Origin: Sorex araneus
Taxonomy: Eukaryota; Chordata; Mammalia; Eulipotyphla; Soricidae
Assembly (NCBI RefSeq): GCF_027595985.1
Contig: NC_073313.1
Span: 114,033,552 to 114,097,551, forward strand
Direction of reading: 5' to 3'
DNA length: 64,000 nucleotides
Part shown: one piece after another, positions 41,343-52,084 of the stretch
Layout of the letters: the number at the start of each line of letters is the position of its first letter
Numbering within the stretch: the first letter of the stretch is position 1
Notes under the pieces: model-generated
What the model saw: the letters and a program-made list of their open reading frames with translations, nothing else
The model's database searches: none
What the model was told of the DNA's origin: nothing
Translations under genes and position numbers: made by a program

Positions 41343-41590
41343 ATAATCACTGTCACTGTCACTGTCACTGTCATCCTGATGCTCATCGATTTGCTCGAGC
41401 GGGCACCAGTAACATCTCCGTTGTAAGACTTGTTACTGTTTTTGGCATATCGAATACGCCACGGGGAGCTTGCCAGGCTCTGCCCTGTGGGTGAGATACT
41501 CTCGGTACCTTGCCAGGCTCTCCGCGAGGGACAGAGGAATCGAACTTGAGTCGGCCGCCTGAAAGGCAAACACCCTACCTGCTGTGTTCC
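41343..41590 (-). mobile_element. SINE-B copy with clean (CTGTCA)n tail
   Basis: It begins with four 'cactgt' units (the TGACAG tail). The body is full length. The head is damaged at 'gctgtgttccagc'. Confidence 0.9.
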
Positions 41591-41711
41591 AGCGCAGTAA
41601 AATAATAGAAATGAGAATTTTAGGAAGTTTGCCTCTTAAAAATAGTTTAAGAGTAAATGAAGTAGTGACATTTAAAATCTTGGCAAAGGTGATGGGTTAT
41701 AAAATAAATCA

Positions 41712-41885
41712 ATAGGGGCCAGAGAGATAGTGGGGGAGGGGAGCGGTTTAAGGCTCATGCCTTGATGCAGCTGCCCATCCCCCTCCCTGGGTTGTTCATC
41801 TCTGGCGTCACATATGATCCCCCTCAAACCGCCAGTAGTGATATCTGAGTACTGCTGGAGGTGTGGGCCTCCAAATTAAAAATAC
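41712..41885 (+). mobile_element. Old SINE copy
   Basis: 'aggggccagagagatagtg' head to 'ggaggtgtgggcctccaaa'. Confidence 0.75.
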
Positions 41886-41911
41886 CTTTCCATGATGACA
41901 TGTAGGGTTTG

Positions 41912-42093
41912 GTTTTTTTGTTTGTTTGTTTGTTTAGGGGCCACACCCAGCAATGTTCAGGGATTACTCCTGGCTTTTCACTCAGGAATTACTTTTCATG
42001 GTGCTCAGGAGACCGTGGGATGCCGAGGATTGAACCTAGGTTGACTTCATGCAAGGCAAATACCCTACCCGCTGTACTGTCACTCTGACCCCT
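41912..42093 (-). mobile_element. SINE copy
   Basis: (TTTG)n tail side, 'aggggccacacccagcaatg' class start to 'gtactgtcactctgacccc'. Confidence 0.85.
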
Positions 42094-42094
42094 G

Positions 42095-42605
42095 ACGTGT
42101 TTTTGTTTAATTCTAGTTCTTTTGAATAGTTAAATTGATTGCTTTAGTGTAGGGGAGTTGAGGTAGCGTGGTCACGGTCATGTTAGCTCTTCTGGTTTCA
42201 CTGTACAAGGATACTGCAGCTTTACCGCTGCAAGTGTCCCAAGACCCTTCGCCACTGTCTTTGTGCATCCTCTCAGTCTGCCTCTTTTTGCCACCCCCAC
42301 CCCTTCATATTTGGAGCAGTGCTCAGAGAGCCCCGGGCTCACTCTGCTTGATACTCTACCGGCCTCTCAGGTCAGACTGTTCAGCACTCCACCCGGGATG
42401 TGTTGCTGCTCAGGTTCAGTGGCCCTGGGGCCAATAAAGCCACATCTGAATGTGCACATGGGGCCATGGCCAGACGGAGCCAAGAATCAAATCGGGAGCT
42501 CTATCATCCACACATGCACTTTCTACCATGACCTTCTCACACCGGCCCCTAGAGCCTTACATTATCTTATTATTTATCGTATTTTATATGTTACGCTATT
42601 TCATA
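42095..42605. other. Unique, partly G+C-rich sequence
   Basis: No promoter or exon is supported. 'ccaataaagcc' at 42431 carries an AATAAA without other 3'-end context. Confidence 0.3.
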
Positions 42606-42609
42606 TTAT

Positions 42610-42700
42610 ATTTTTGGTGCCAGGGATCACAATACGATGAGACGTTTGCTTTGTCACTGAGCATATCACTCCTTTTATACCTGCAGACTTTAAAAAAGGG
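42610..42700 (-). mobile_element. SINE head fragment
   Basis: 'ttggtgccagggatcacaat' class sequence to 'gcatatcactcctt'. Confidence 0.4.
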
Positions 42701-42709
42701 GGAAATATT

Positions 42710-42860
42710 GGGGCCGAGAGATGGACAACTCAGTGGGCTGAGTTCACGCTTTGCACATGGGAGGTCTGGGATGGATCTCTCGCACCCCATCTTTCCCTAA
42801 CCTCTGCTAGGAGCCGTCCTCAAGCACAAAAACCAGAGTAGTCCTGGTCTACATCCCACT
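42710..42860 (+). mobile_element. Old SINE copy
   Basis: 'ggggccgagagatggacaac' head, 'cacgctttgcacatggg'. Diverged body. Confidence 0.6.
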
Positions 42861-42911
42861 CAGGAAGGAAGAGAGAGGGAGGGGAGAAAGATAAAGAAGA
42901 GGTGAATTCAA

Positions 42912-42985
42912 AACATACATATATATGTATATCTATGTATATATACACATACACACACACACATATATATGTATATGTGTATATG
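42912..42985. repeat. (TA)/(CA) alternating tract
   Basis: ATATGTAT/ACACAC repeat that abuts a SINE-B tail. Confidence 0.85.
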
Positions 42986-42987
42986 TA

Positions 42988-43234
42988 AGCATTGTAGCAC
43001 TGTTGTCCTGTTGTTCATCAATTTGCTCAAGCGGGCACCAGGAACGTCTCCATTGTGAGACTTGTTGTTACTGGTTTTTTGGCATATGGAATACGTCACG
43101 GGTAGCTTGCCAGGCTCTGCCATGCGGGCGGGATACTCGGTAGCTTGCCAGGCTCTCCAAAAGGGATGGAGGAATCGAACCCGGGTAGGCTGTGTGCAAG
43201 GCAAATACGCTACTCGCTGTACTATCGCTCCAAG
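42988..43234 (-). mobile_element. SINE-B copy
   Basis: 'cactgttgtcctgttgttc' tail side to 'gtactatcgctcc' head. Confidence 0.9.
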
Positions 43235-43267
43235 ATGTTTGCATATTTTGTTTTTCTTTTTTCCTAG

Positions 43268-43327
43268 CATCAGTATTAACATATTGGAAATACCGTCACT
43301 GTTTTATGAAAGAAACCGTCGTTAAAG
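43268..43327 (+). other. Strong acceptor followed by a short open stretch
   Basis: 'tattttgtttttcttttttcctag' is a strong acceptor. The next 60 nt are open in one frame to 'AAAG/gttctg', but that donor is poor. In the frame continuing 41145-41215 a stop codon appears at 43323-43325. It may be a decoy site. Confidence 0.12.
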
Positions 43328-43494
43328 GTTCTGTATTAAGGAGGTTTTGAATAGACAATCTAGTTCCCTAGGCCCAAGGGGCTTTCTCACCACAATGAAA
43401 GCCCTTTCCATAAGTATTGCAGTAGTAAAACATATTCATCTTAAATTTATGATTTCCTTTTATTTTCTCTAGTAGAAGTTTTCAAACACTAGAA

Positions 43495-43640
43495 CCAGGG
43501 CCAGAAAGATGGGACAGCAGGTGAGGTGCTTGCCTTGCATGTGTCCAGTCTGCATGTGTTCCCCTAAGCCCTGCCAGGAGTCAGGAGTCAGCCCTGAGTC
43601 CTGCCAGTTGTGCCCTCCACCGTCCCCCCAGAAAATACAC
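43495..43640 (+). mobile_element. Old SINE copy
   Basis: 'gggccagaaagatgggacagc' class head to 'gttgtgccctccacc'. The B-box region is deleted. Confidence 0.7.
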
Positions 43641-43674
43641 TTCAAGAAAAGAAGGACATTGGGAGATTTTCAAA

Positions 43675-44152
43675 TTCTTTTTCAAAAGTACTATGATATA
43701 CAGAGTCATTGAGAGTTGCGTTTTAGGCATACAGTATGCTTCAACACCAGTCCCACCCCCAGTGTCCCCTTCCCTGCCAGTGTTCCCATGTTCCCTCACC
43801 ACCCAGCCCCACCCCATCCCTGCCCATCAACAGACTTTACGTGATTGCACCTTACATCTCATGTTTTCGGTGTTGTTGAGTCTGTTTTGGATAAAGGCTC
43901 TACCCCTCTCCCATATTAGCAGTGTAATGCAAGCCCTAATGCCTGTTGACCCATTACTTCCCATTTTCTTCCTCCCCCTTTGATTTCTTCCCTCCTTTGT
44001 CCTTCTCTAAACACTGGAGTCAAGGGTGAACTAGGCATTCTCCTCTTACTGAAATATACTTCAATATTCTGTATTCTGTATACCACAGAAAAGTCAGATC
44101 ATCCCGTGTTCGTCTTTGATTTTCGGGCTTCACTCAACATTTTCAAATTCTT
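43675..44152 (-). mobile_element. L1 3' region, old
   Basis: 'cttcaacaccagtcccacc', 'ttcccatgttccctcacc' and 'cgggcttcactcaacat' follow the L1 3' end in reverse. SINE-A then interrupts it. Confidence 0.6.
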
Positions 44153-44323
44153 ATTTTTTTTCTTTTTGGGTCACACCCGGTGATTCACTGGGTTTACTCC
44201 TGGCTCTGCACTCAGGAATCACTCCTGAAGGTGCTCGGGGGACCATATGGGATGCTAGGAATCAAACCGGGGTCGGCCGCGTGCAAGGCAAATGCCCTAC
44301 CCGCGGTGCTATCACTCCAGCCC
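44153..44323 (-). mobile_element. SINE-A copy with target-site duplication
   Basis: 'cattttcaaattctt' flanks both sides (near 44138 and 44324). Nearly consensus. Confidence 0.92.
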
Positions 44324-44369
44324 CATTTTCAAATTCTTTAAGCAATTTGTAGGTCTCTGGCTTAGCATT

Positions 44370-44482
44370 GAGTGATTGGAGGAGGGCTCAAAGTGCTGGA
44401 GCATGTAGTTTGTATGTGGGAGCCCTGGGTGTGATCCCTGACACCATGCTAAAAGTGACCCCCAATCTAAAACAAACAAAAT
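44370..44482 (+). mobile_element. Old SINE fragment
   Basis: 'gattggaggagggctcaaag' to 'gtgatccctgacaccatgc'. Confidence 0.45.
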
Positions 44483-44615
44483 AAAGCTAGAATTGAGACA
44501 TTTAAAAAAAATTGAGTTATTTTTTGCAAGTGGTTATGAACAATTAAATTTTAATGTTTTGTCTTTTGAGAACTAAAGTGAAAATATAGCCTCATTGTCA
44601 TTAATCAGTTTAAAT

Positions 44616-44862
44616 CGGGCTGGAGCGATAGCACAGCGGTTGGGCATTCGCCTTTCACGTGGCCGACCCATGTTCAATTCCTCCGCCCCTCTCGGAGAGC
44701 CTGGCAAGCTACCGAGAGCATCGAGCCCTCTCGGCAGAGCCTGGCAAGCTACCCGTGCCCATTGGATATGCCAAAAACAGTAACAGTAAGTCTCTTTATG
44801 AGAGACGTTACTGGTGCCTGCTCGAACAAATCGATGAGCAACAGGATGACAGTGACAGTCAT
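44616..44862 (+). mobile_element. SINE-B copy
   Basis: 'gggctggagcgatagcacagc' class head, duplicated body units, 'cgatgagcaacaggatgacag' class tail. Confidence 0.92.
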
Positions 44863-46070
44863 TAAATACAAATAACAATAGTACTCCTTCGTGCTCTAGA
44901 TGTTTAAAAATATAAGCCAGATTATATGCCTGGTGTTTGACTTCTGTCAAAGTATTCCAGTTGGCTCTCCGGGGAAGAAACAGTAAAACATAGAATATAT
45001 TAAGGCACAGAAGTTGGAAAGTGTCTATGAATGTAAAGGATTTGTGTTAAGATGAAGGGGTTGACATGTCAGGTACCTTGAAATATGTGAGAAATAAATA
45101 TATAAGAAGACTGAGAGGCCATTTTTAAATAGAAAACTCAGTAAAACTTCCAAATATACCCAAAGATCTTAAGTCTATACTGAGAAAGTATGAACTATAG
45201 CTGAAGTAATAATTCGCCAAGGATAGTTGCCACAAATAGTGTCTTAACTAGTCCGTTTGTGGAATAGTTTCATCATTCATGCAACTATAAAAACTTTAAT
45301 GAAGACTTGTGTGCTAGAGCTGCAAAGTAGACAGGGATAAGATGCTCTTCAAGTCTAGTAAAAGAAGGACATAAAAGTAATACTGGATTTCACAAAGTCT
45401 AAAAATACTCTTACACTAAAATGAACTTAACTATGGCTTTCTACTCAACATAAAATAATTTCTAAACTTAAACCTTGTGTGAACAAAGACATTCATTTAT
45501 AACTCAATATAATCAAATCTAAACTAGGAACAAATCAAATTTAAACATTGTTATTTCTTTGCAATAATTATTGCATCCTAAAAAAAAGTGCCCACTATGA
45601 GTTAATTTTGCTTAAATGGAACATTGCTCAGCCTATAAATGAAGGTCAGCAGACAGCGTCTTGGAATAAAATAGCCGTTTGGCATGAAAATGAGCCACAC
45701 CCCATTTAGTTTTTACAAAAATAAAATTCTTTCCAGCTTTACTAAATTGTAGATGTGCACAGCATGTACTTCGGCCGTAGTTGGTTCTGCAGCTGTGGAA
45801 AGACCCATGCATGCAGAAGCCCTCAAACATTGATGTGTTATTGGTTGTACCTGTGTCTCTCATAGTTCATTATTTTTAAATTTTATAATTATTTTATTGG
45901 GAAAATTCCTCATAGTTCATGCATTGCTAATTGTTTTTTCTTATTTGGGAACAAAATAGTTTACTTTGCAGATGAGACCAAATAGCTCATTTTGTGAACT
46001 CAAAACAATTTAAAACTCATGCCTAAATAGTGTCAGATTAGATGTTTTCTTCCATGTATATTTTTAGCAT
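44863..46070. other. 1.2-kb unique AT-rich block
   Basis: No repeat recognised. A minus-strand open stretch (45633-45760) has no clear splice context and is not called. Confidence 0.4.
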
Positions 46071-46071
46071 C

Positions 46072-46205
46072 CATGATAGGCTGTCTTCCACCCACGATTA
46101 GGGTGCCTCGATTTGTTTCCATCCCCTTCCATGAGGATCACACTCAGGACCTCACACATGCAAAACAAGTGTCCTACAATGGAGACACATCCCTGGCCCT
46201 TCTTC
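46072..46205 (-). mobile_element. Old SINE fragment
   Basis: 'gaggatcacactcaggacc' and 'gagacacatccctggccc'. Confidence 0.45.
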
Positions 46206-46229
46206 CAAGTCACTTTTTAAATTTTACTT

Positions 46230-46626
46230 TTGTTACTTTTTTAAAAATAATTTTTCAGTAATTTCAGCGGTAGGGTTTCATGCATGCAGCATTCTAATAC
46301 CACACCCCCACCAGTGTATTCTGTGTTTGTTTCCCTTTATTACTGTTCCTAGATTTCCCACCCCAAAGACCCCCCCTCCTTGCCTCATCACTCCACCCCC
46401 ACTGCATTATTACTTTGGTTAGCTCCATTCTGTGACATTTGCTTTTGGTCATTTGTTATTCCCTTGCCATGCTTCTTTATAGCCGGAATATGAGAAAGAT
46501 CATTCTATACGTGTCTCTCTGCTGACTGACTTCATTCAGCATACTACTCTCCAGATCCACTCATATAGCAGTAATTTACATGGTCTTTTCTTACAGCTGA
46601 GGAGCATTCAGTTGTCTTTATATATG
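46230..46626 (-). mobile_element. L1 3' region, old
   Basis: 'cagcggtagggtttcatgc', 'ctgacttcattcagcatac' and 'cttacagctgaggagcattc' are the L1 ORF2 end and 3' UTR in reverse. Two SINEs follow. Confidence 0.7.
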
Positions 46627-46635
46627 ACAGTTTCT

Positions 46636-46891
46636 TTATCACTGTCACTGTCACCATCATCCCATTGCTCATTGATTTGCTTGAGTGGGCACCAGTAATG
46701 TCTCCATTGTGAGACTTGTTGGTAGTGTTTTTGGCATATCGAATACGCCACGGGTAGCTTGCCAGGCTCTGCCGTGTGGGCGGGATACTCTTGGTAGATT
46801 GCAGGGCTCTCTGAGAAGGGGCGGAGGAATCGAACCTGAGTCAGCTGCATACAAGGCAAACGCCCTACCCACTGTGCTATTGCTCCAGCCC
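46636..46891 (-). mobile_element. SINE-B copy
   Basis: 'atcactgtcactgtcacc' tail side to 'gctattgctccagccc'. It is inserted at 'acagtttctttat', which reappears at 47085. Confidence 0.92.
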
Positions 46892-46895
46892 ACTG

Positions 46896-47075
46896 TTTCT
46901 TTTTTTTTCTTTTTGGGTCACACCTGGCAATGCACAAGGGTTACTCCTGGCTTATGCACTCAGGAATCACCCCTGGCAGTGCTCAGAGGACCACATGGGA
47001 TGCTGGGAATCGAACCTCGGTTGGCCGCGTGCAAGGCAAATGCCCTACCTGCTGTGCTATTGCTCCAGCCCCCCA
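46896..47075 (-). mobile_element. SINE-A copy beside SINE-B
   Basis: 'ctttttgggtcacacctggc' to 'gctattgctccagcccc', followed by the second copy of the target 'cacagtttctttat'. Confidence 0.92.
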
Positions 47076-47104
47076 CAGTTTCTTTATACAAATAGTTTTA
47101 TTAA

Positions 47105-47258
47105 TTTTTTCTTTGGGGGGGCCATACCTGGCAGTGCTCAGGGATCACTCCTGGCGGTGCTGGGGGGAACCATCTGGGATTCTGATACAACCTGGGTCAG
47201 GTGAATGCAAAGCAAGCACCCTACCCTGCTGTACTATCTATCTGTCGCTCCAGCCCCT
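47105..47258 (-). mobile_element. SINE copy
   Basis: 'gggccatacctggcagtgctc' class start to 'tgtcgctccagcccc'. The 'ctctgcactcaggaatta' block is missing. Confidence 0.8.
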
Positions 47259-47344
47259 ATCCGTATACCTTTCAAAGAAAGAGTACTTAGCTAGAAATGT
47301 GGACTTCTCAATTACTTCATTAAACATATTGTACACTGTAAGAT

Positions 47345-47585
47345 TTCTCCTAGTTTTGGTGGTGGTGGGAGGGGTTCCCAAGTGGTACTCAGGGAATTTG
47401 GGGACCAGTGTGAATGATATTCAACCAACTGGGGCAGTAGTTCAGTTCCGGGGCCTGAGGATGTAGTGCTCCTTGGGCCTGTTTGCTGAGGACCACCAGT
47501 GCTACCCTGGCTGTGCTCAGAACACCCTGTGGTGTCTGGGATGGTACGCAGTGAATGCACAACCTAACCCCCTGAGCTGTCTCCT
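47345..47585 (-). mobile_element. Old SINE-like sequence
   Basis: 'ggttcccaagtggtactcagg' class text and a head-like end 'cccctgagctgtctcc'. Diverged, and longer than one element. Confidence 0.4.
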
Positions 47586-47715
47586 TATTTAAAAATTTTG
47601 TTGACATTTTCCGAATTAATTTATATATTAATGCATCATTAGTTTACAGTAGTACGGCATTTGAAGAGGTATAGCCTAATTGCTTTTTGTGTATCAACAT
47701 AGTAAGATTTATGAA

Positions 47716-47885
47716 TAGGGCTAGAGAGATAATACAGGGCATAAGGTACCTGCCTTGCATGTGGCGACTGGGTTAGATCCCCGGAAGCATAGAGTCTCCA
47801 AGAACTGCAGGGTGGCCCAAGTAACCCTGACACGGGTACTGCACAATATCCTTCAGCGGCCTCATTGGTTGTAACCCAAATAAAA
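47716..47885 (+). mobile_element. Old SINE copy
   Basis: 'agggctagagagataatacag' class head, 'ggttagatccccggaag'. The body is rearranged. Confidence 0.65.
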
Positions 47886-47959
47886 TTTTAAAAGAGTTAT
47901 GAATGTTGTTTTACTGTCTTACTTAATTTTGACAGCCCTCCCACCTCAAAGTCTAGATA

Positions 47960-48098
47960 GACGTAATTCTCTTTGAGGAGGGGAGATTGCAGTGCATCTG
48001 ATTCCCTTGGCACCAGCAGGAGTGATCCCTTAGCATAAAGGCAAGAATAAGTCCTGAATATTACCGGGTGTAGCCCTAACCGCCCCCTTAATATTTCC
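47960..48098 (+). mobile_element. Old SINE, 3' part
   Basis: 'ggcaccagcaggagtgatcc' class body to 'accgggtgtagccc'. Confidence 0.5.
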
Positions 48099-48111
48099 AA
48101 TTAAAAGAATA

Positions 48112-48330
48112 AGTGGCCGGAGAGATAATGAGGTAAGGAACTTGGCCTGGCTTGCAACCAGTTTGGCCCAACCCTGGTTCAAGCCTCAACACCACATATT
48201 GTTTCCTGAGCACTGCTTGCGAGTCACTCCCGAGCAAAGCCAGAAATAGCTCTCGAGCATGGTGGCTGGCTGTGCTATGAGGTATGGTCTGTGTTCAGAG
48301 GACCTTACCCACTGTGCCATCATTCTGGCT
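48112..48330 (+). mobile_element. Old SINE copy plus reverse head
   Basis: 'tggccggagagataatgagg' head, body 'gcctcaacaccacatattg', then a reverse head 'cactgtgccatcattctggc' near 48310. Confidence 0.55.
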
Positions 48331-48439
48331 CTAAGGATATCTTGATTGGTATCGCATCAAACATCAGGCCAAGTAATTCCATTCACTTCATTTTGTAATA
48401 ATTTTATTTTCAACATTTTTATCTCTCCATCTATCTTCC

Positions 48440-48590
48440 TATCTATCTTTGGTTTGGGGGCTACACTTGGGTGATACTCAAGGGTCATTCTTCTGGTGAT
48501 CAGGGTGGAGGATGTGGTCCTGAGGATGGAACCAGGATCAGCAGTGAGCAGGAGAAACTGCTGTGCAGTCTCTTCCGAACCCAATATATA
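48440..48590 (-). mobile_element. Old SINE fragment
   Basis: 'ggtttgggggctacacttggg' class start to 'ctgtgcagtctcttcc'. Confidence 0.5.
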
Positions 48591-48596
48591 TTCTTA

Positions 48597-48840
48597 GTGT
48601 CACTGTCACTGTCATCCCACTGCTCATCAATTTGCTCGAGCAGGCACCAGTAACGTCTCCATTGTGAGACTTGTTACTGTTTTTGGCATATCCAGTACAC
48701 CATGGGTAGCTTGCCAGGCTCTGCTGTCCAGGCGAGATACTCTTGGTAGGTTGCTAGGCTCTCTGAGAGGGGCGGAGTCGAACCCAGGTCGGCCGTGTGC
48801 AAGACAAATATCCTACCTGCTGTGCTATCGCTTCAGCCCA
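48597..48840 (-). mobile_element. SINE-B copy, left arm of an inverted pair
   Basis: 'tgtcactgtcactgtcatcc' tail side to head 'gctatcgcttcagccc'. Its head faces the head end of the copy at 48849. Confidence 0.92.
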
Positions 48841-48848
48841 TTCTTAGC

Positions 48849-49029
48849 ACATTGGGTAGGGTGTTTGCCTTGCATGCAGCTGACCCGGGTTCGATTCCTT
48901 TGTCCCTCTCGGAGAGCCCGGCAAGTTACTGAGAGGAACCCGTCCGCACGGCAGAGCCTGGCAAGCTCCCCATGGCATATTAGATATGCCCAAAACAGTA
49001 ACAAGTCTCACAATGGAGACATTACTGGA
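48849..49029 (+). mobile_element. SINE-B copy, right arm of an inverted pair
   Basis: It starts inside the head ('cacattgggtagggtgtttg') and runs through the duplicated units to 'gagacattactgg'. 'attcttag' borders the pair and the junction (48590, 48840, 49030). Confidence 0.9.
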
Positions 49030-49199
49030 TTCTTAGTGTATTTTTAATATATTTTACCTATTCTAAGACTAGTATGATTCCACATACATTTATACAACAT
49101 ACTGTTTTGTGAGAGCAAGGACACTGCTAGTATGTTAATTGAAATTCCATTAGTAAATTCAAATTTTTGAGATTATATAATATTAAAATGTTTAAAATG

Positions 49200-49526
49200 C
49201 TAATTCCATCAAGGTGGAAATTTTTATTCTGTTGTCTCATGCTAGTCCTTATCTCCTGTTTGTATTTTTTAAGGGGGGAGATTAATGTCTTTCTGATGGG
49301 TTGTTATTAGTATATAAAAACATAGCCAGTTTTTGTATGTTGACTTTTGTATCCTGCAACTTTACTGAACTGCATTTCAATTTTAGAATTTTTTTGTGGA
49401 GTCTTTAATATCACATCATTTGCAAATAATTTTGTGCTTTCCAATTTAGATGCCTTTTATTTCACTTTCTTATCTGATCATCTGACTAGGATTTCTAATA
49501 CTATGCTGAAGAAATGTGGTGAGAGG
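49200..49526 (-). mobile_element. L1 ORF2 relic
   Basis: 'gtatcctgcaactttactgaa', 'tttttgtggagtcttta', 'tttccaatttagatgcctttt' and 'gtggtgagag' are L1 ORF2 in reverse. Confidence 0.85.
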
Positions 49527-49690
49527 GGCTGGAGCGATAGCACAGCGGGTAGGGTATTTGCCTTGCACGCAGCCGACCCGGGTTCGATTCCCAAAATCCT
49601 GTATGGTCCCCTGAACACCTCCAGGAGTAATTTCTGAGTGCAGAGCCAGGAGTAACCCCTGTGCATCGCCAGGTGTGATCCCCCCAAATA
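49527..49690 (+). mobile_element. SINE-A copy inside L1
   Basis: 'ggggctggagcgatagcac' to 'caggtgtgatccccccaaat'. The L1 target text 'gtggtgagag' stands just before it and again at about 50291-50300, beyond the L1 3' end and GA block. Confidence 0.92.
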
Positions 49691-49704
49691 ACTAACTAAA
49701 TTTT

Positions 49705-49865
49705 TAAAATTTTATATTATTGAATCACCATGTGGAAATTACAATGCTTTCAGGTTTAAGTCTCAGTTATACAGTGCTGAAACAACCATCCCTTCCCGAC
49801 TCTCCCTCCTGAACTGATAAATTTCCCTCCTGAACTGATAAATTTCACTTTCCTTTCTCTTTACT
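49705..49865 (-). mobile_element. L1 3' end fragment
   Basis: 'ttattgaatcaccatgtgg' and 'ctcagttatacagtgctg'. It includes the 21-bp tandem duplication listed next. Confidence 0.65.
49804..49845. repeat. Exact 21-bp tandem duplication
   Basis: 'ccctcctgaactgataaattt' at 49804-49824 is repeated at 49825-49845. Confidence 0.95.
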
Positions 49866-50064
49866 TTGGTTACAATCAATATTTCAACAAAAAACTCACT
49901 ATTATTGTTAGGAGTTCCCCACTAGAGTCAGACCTGTTGTATTTTAGCAACTAAGTCCAGGGAAATTTCTTCCAGAAATTGGATCATTGCAAGCTTGTAA
50001 CTCTCATCTGTGGTCCTCATAATATGGCGGTTGCCACGCCCTTCCCCCAACCCACAAGGAAAAG

Positions 50065-50065
<1 letters not shown>

Positions 50066-50098
<33 letters not shown>
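50066..50098. repeat. (GA)n microsatellite
   Basis: About 14 uninterrupted GA units. Confidence 0.95.
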
Positions 50099-50101
<3 letters not shown>

Positions 50102-50289
50102 ACCTACAAACCTTTCCCCTCCTGGGCAGGCATGGGGCCACAGCTTATTTCTCAGTCTGGAGACATTCTGCAAGGAGCAGCTGGTACCAAAAGTAGCTTA
50201 GCTGGTCTCTGGAATCATGCTCGTGTGGCCCCCAGGATCACATCTCAGGCGTAAATAAATAAATTTTTAAAAAGAAAGAAAGGAAGAAA

Positions 50290-50542
50290 CGTGGTGAGAG
50301 CAGGGATTAGATTTATATTTTCAAAACTTCTGAAATAGTGTTCTGCCTTCAGGGAAGTATGACTTAAGTCTTACTTTGTCTCAAAAAAAGGCATTTCTTC
50401 AAATCGTTAAATAGAATACAGGTATTGAGACTTAGGGTGTTGGTATTTGCGATGCACTTGTTCACAAAGAGTAAAAATGCTTTCAAGAGATAACGTCTGT
50501 GCATTCTTATGCTTCGATTAGTGATTATGCAGAATAAAATCT
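50290..50542. other. Unique sequence
   Basis: The first bases may be L1 remnant. Nothing else is recognised. Confidence 0.3.
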
Positions 50543-50544
50543 TT

Positions 50545-50690
50545 TGGGCAGCTTGAGCCATACCTGGTGGTGCTAGGGCTACTCCCCTCCCTTCTCACAG
50601 GTCACTGCTGAAGTGTAAGAGATCTAGTCACGGTCGACTGCACGCAAGGCAAGCAATTTAGCTCCTGCACTCTCTCAGTCTTACAGAACA
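50545..50690 (-). mobile_element. Old SINE copy
   Basis: 'ttgagccatacctggtggtgc' class start to 'cactctctcagtc'. Confidence 0.65.
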
Positions 50691-51345
50691 AATAAATCAT
50701 AGCAATTATGAGAGGACTCTTAAGCCTCTTAATTTTAAAAGGACTCTAGGAGACTTACTATTCGGCATACAAATAAAATTAGGGTACTTAATTATATGTA
50801 CATACACACATACATCTGCCCTCTCCTCCCTTGTGTCATTGATGTTCATGACGTTGGTGTTGCAGTGACTAGGGGTGGACACACATCTGTTTAATTTGTG
50901 CCTTCAGGTCATAGGCCTCACATGCTTAGCTGCGTGCTCCTGGGGTTTGTACTATAGTTGTGGTGTTGGCACACATGCTCGCCCTGCTGAGTGCTTTCAG
51001 TTGAGGTCCATGAGTTCTGTTTGTGACCTCTGCCAAGGTCACTGCTGCTCAACCGTCGTCTTTGGTGCTCAGAAACCAGAGATGGCACCGGTACGGTACT
51101 GTGTTACCTGTCTGTGGCTCTAGTGCTTATTTCCGTTGCTGTGCTCACTGAGGATGGCACTTTTTGTAGTGCTGACCCACACTTGGCTCTGGGATGGCAG
51201 ATATCATAGACAGCCACCAGGCTCAAATAGCAGTTTCCAGGATCATATTGGTGCATGTGAGACAACAGGGTTTTGAACTCATGACCATATGCTTGCAATC
51301 TAAGGACTTCTATAGTCATCTGAGTTCAAGGGGGACTTTTACAAA
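50691..51345. other. Diverged sequence, probably old SINE debris
   Basis: Loose echoes of SINE body occur ('gtgctgacccacacttggctc', 'aacagggttttgaactc'), too decayed to place boundaries. No exon recognised. Confidence 0.35.
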
Positions 51346-51519
51346 GTTGATTTCTCAATTTATTGGTTTACACTGGATGGTACTTCCGGAGTATAAATTT
51401 ACACCTCTGTGTATGAAGTTTCAGTGCCGCCCCACTCCCCCAAAGACCTTTCTACTCATTCTTCCCACTTCCTGCATCCCATTTACCTCTGGGGAGCACC
51501 ATAGTTTTCATTGGGTCTA

Positions 51520-51701
51520 GGAGTTCATTGTGTTGTTTATATCAGTTCATTTGCTTTGATGGTTTATATTTCACACGCATCAAAATTGTGCATTGATTAT
51601 CTTTCACTTACTGCACTTCGTGTGATCATTTTAAGTTCTACTGGCTTTGACCCAAAAGCTTCAATTTCATATTTTATATTGTAGGGGAGTATTTAATTGC
51701 T
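51520..51701 (-). mobile_element. L1 relic
   Basis: 'gttcatttgctttgatgg' and 'cacttactgcacttcgtg' fit old L1 3' region in reverse. It continues at 51845 and 52085 beyond SINE insertions. Confidence 0.45.
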
Positions 51702-51836
51702 TATCACTGTCACTGTACCACTGTCATCCCGTTGTTCATCGATTTGCTCAAGTGGGCACAATTAACATCTCCATTGTGAGACTTGTTACTGGTTTTGGCA
51801 CATCGAGTATGCCACGGGGAGCTTGCCAAGCTCATT
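51702..51836 (-). mobile_element. SINE-B, 3' half only
   Basis: 'tcactgtcactgtaccactgtc' class tail to 'ggagcttgccaagctc'. The head and one duplicated unit are missing. 'attgcttat' flanks it on both sides, so it is a genuine 5'-truncated insertion. Confidence 0.85.
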
Positions 51837-51892
51837 GCTTATACCACAATTTTATCCAGTCATCTGTAGATGGACATTGACATCAATTCTCT

Positions 51893-52084
51893 GTTGTTTT
51901 TTTGTGTTTTTTTTGTTTTGTTTTTGGGTCACACCCGGCGATGCACAGGGGTCACTCCTGGCTCATGCACTCAGGCATTACTCTTGGCAGTGCTCGGGGG
52001 ACCATATGAGATGCTGGGATTTAAACGCGGGTTGGCCTCGTGCAAGGCAAACGCCCTACCCGCTGTGCTTTTGCTCCAGCCCCC
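51893..52084 (-). mobile_element. SINE-A copy
   Basis: 'tttttgggtcacacccggcg' to 'gcttttgctccagcccc'. 'caattctctgtt' precedes and follows it. Confidence 0.92.

Noticed and set aside
31009..43490. Apparent similarity between about 31010-31060 and 43430-43490 ('tatgatttcc', 'agtagaag')
   Set aside because: The match is short and gapped. It is below what I would trust by eye.
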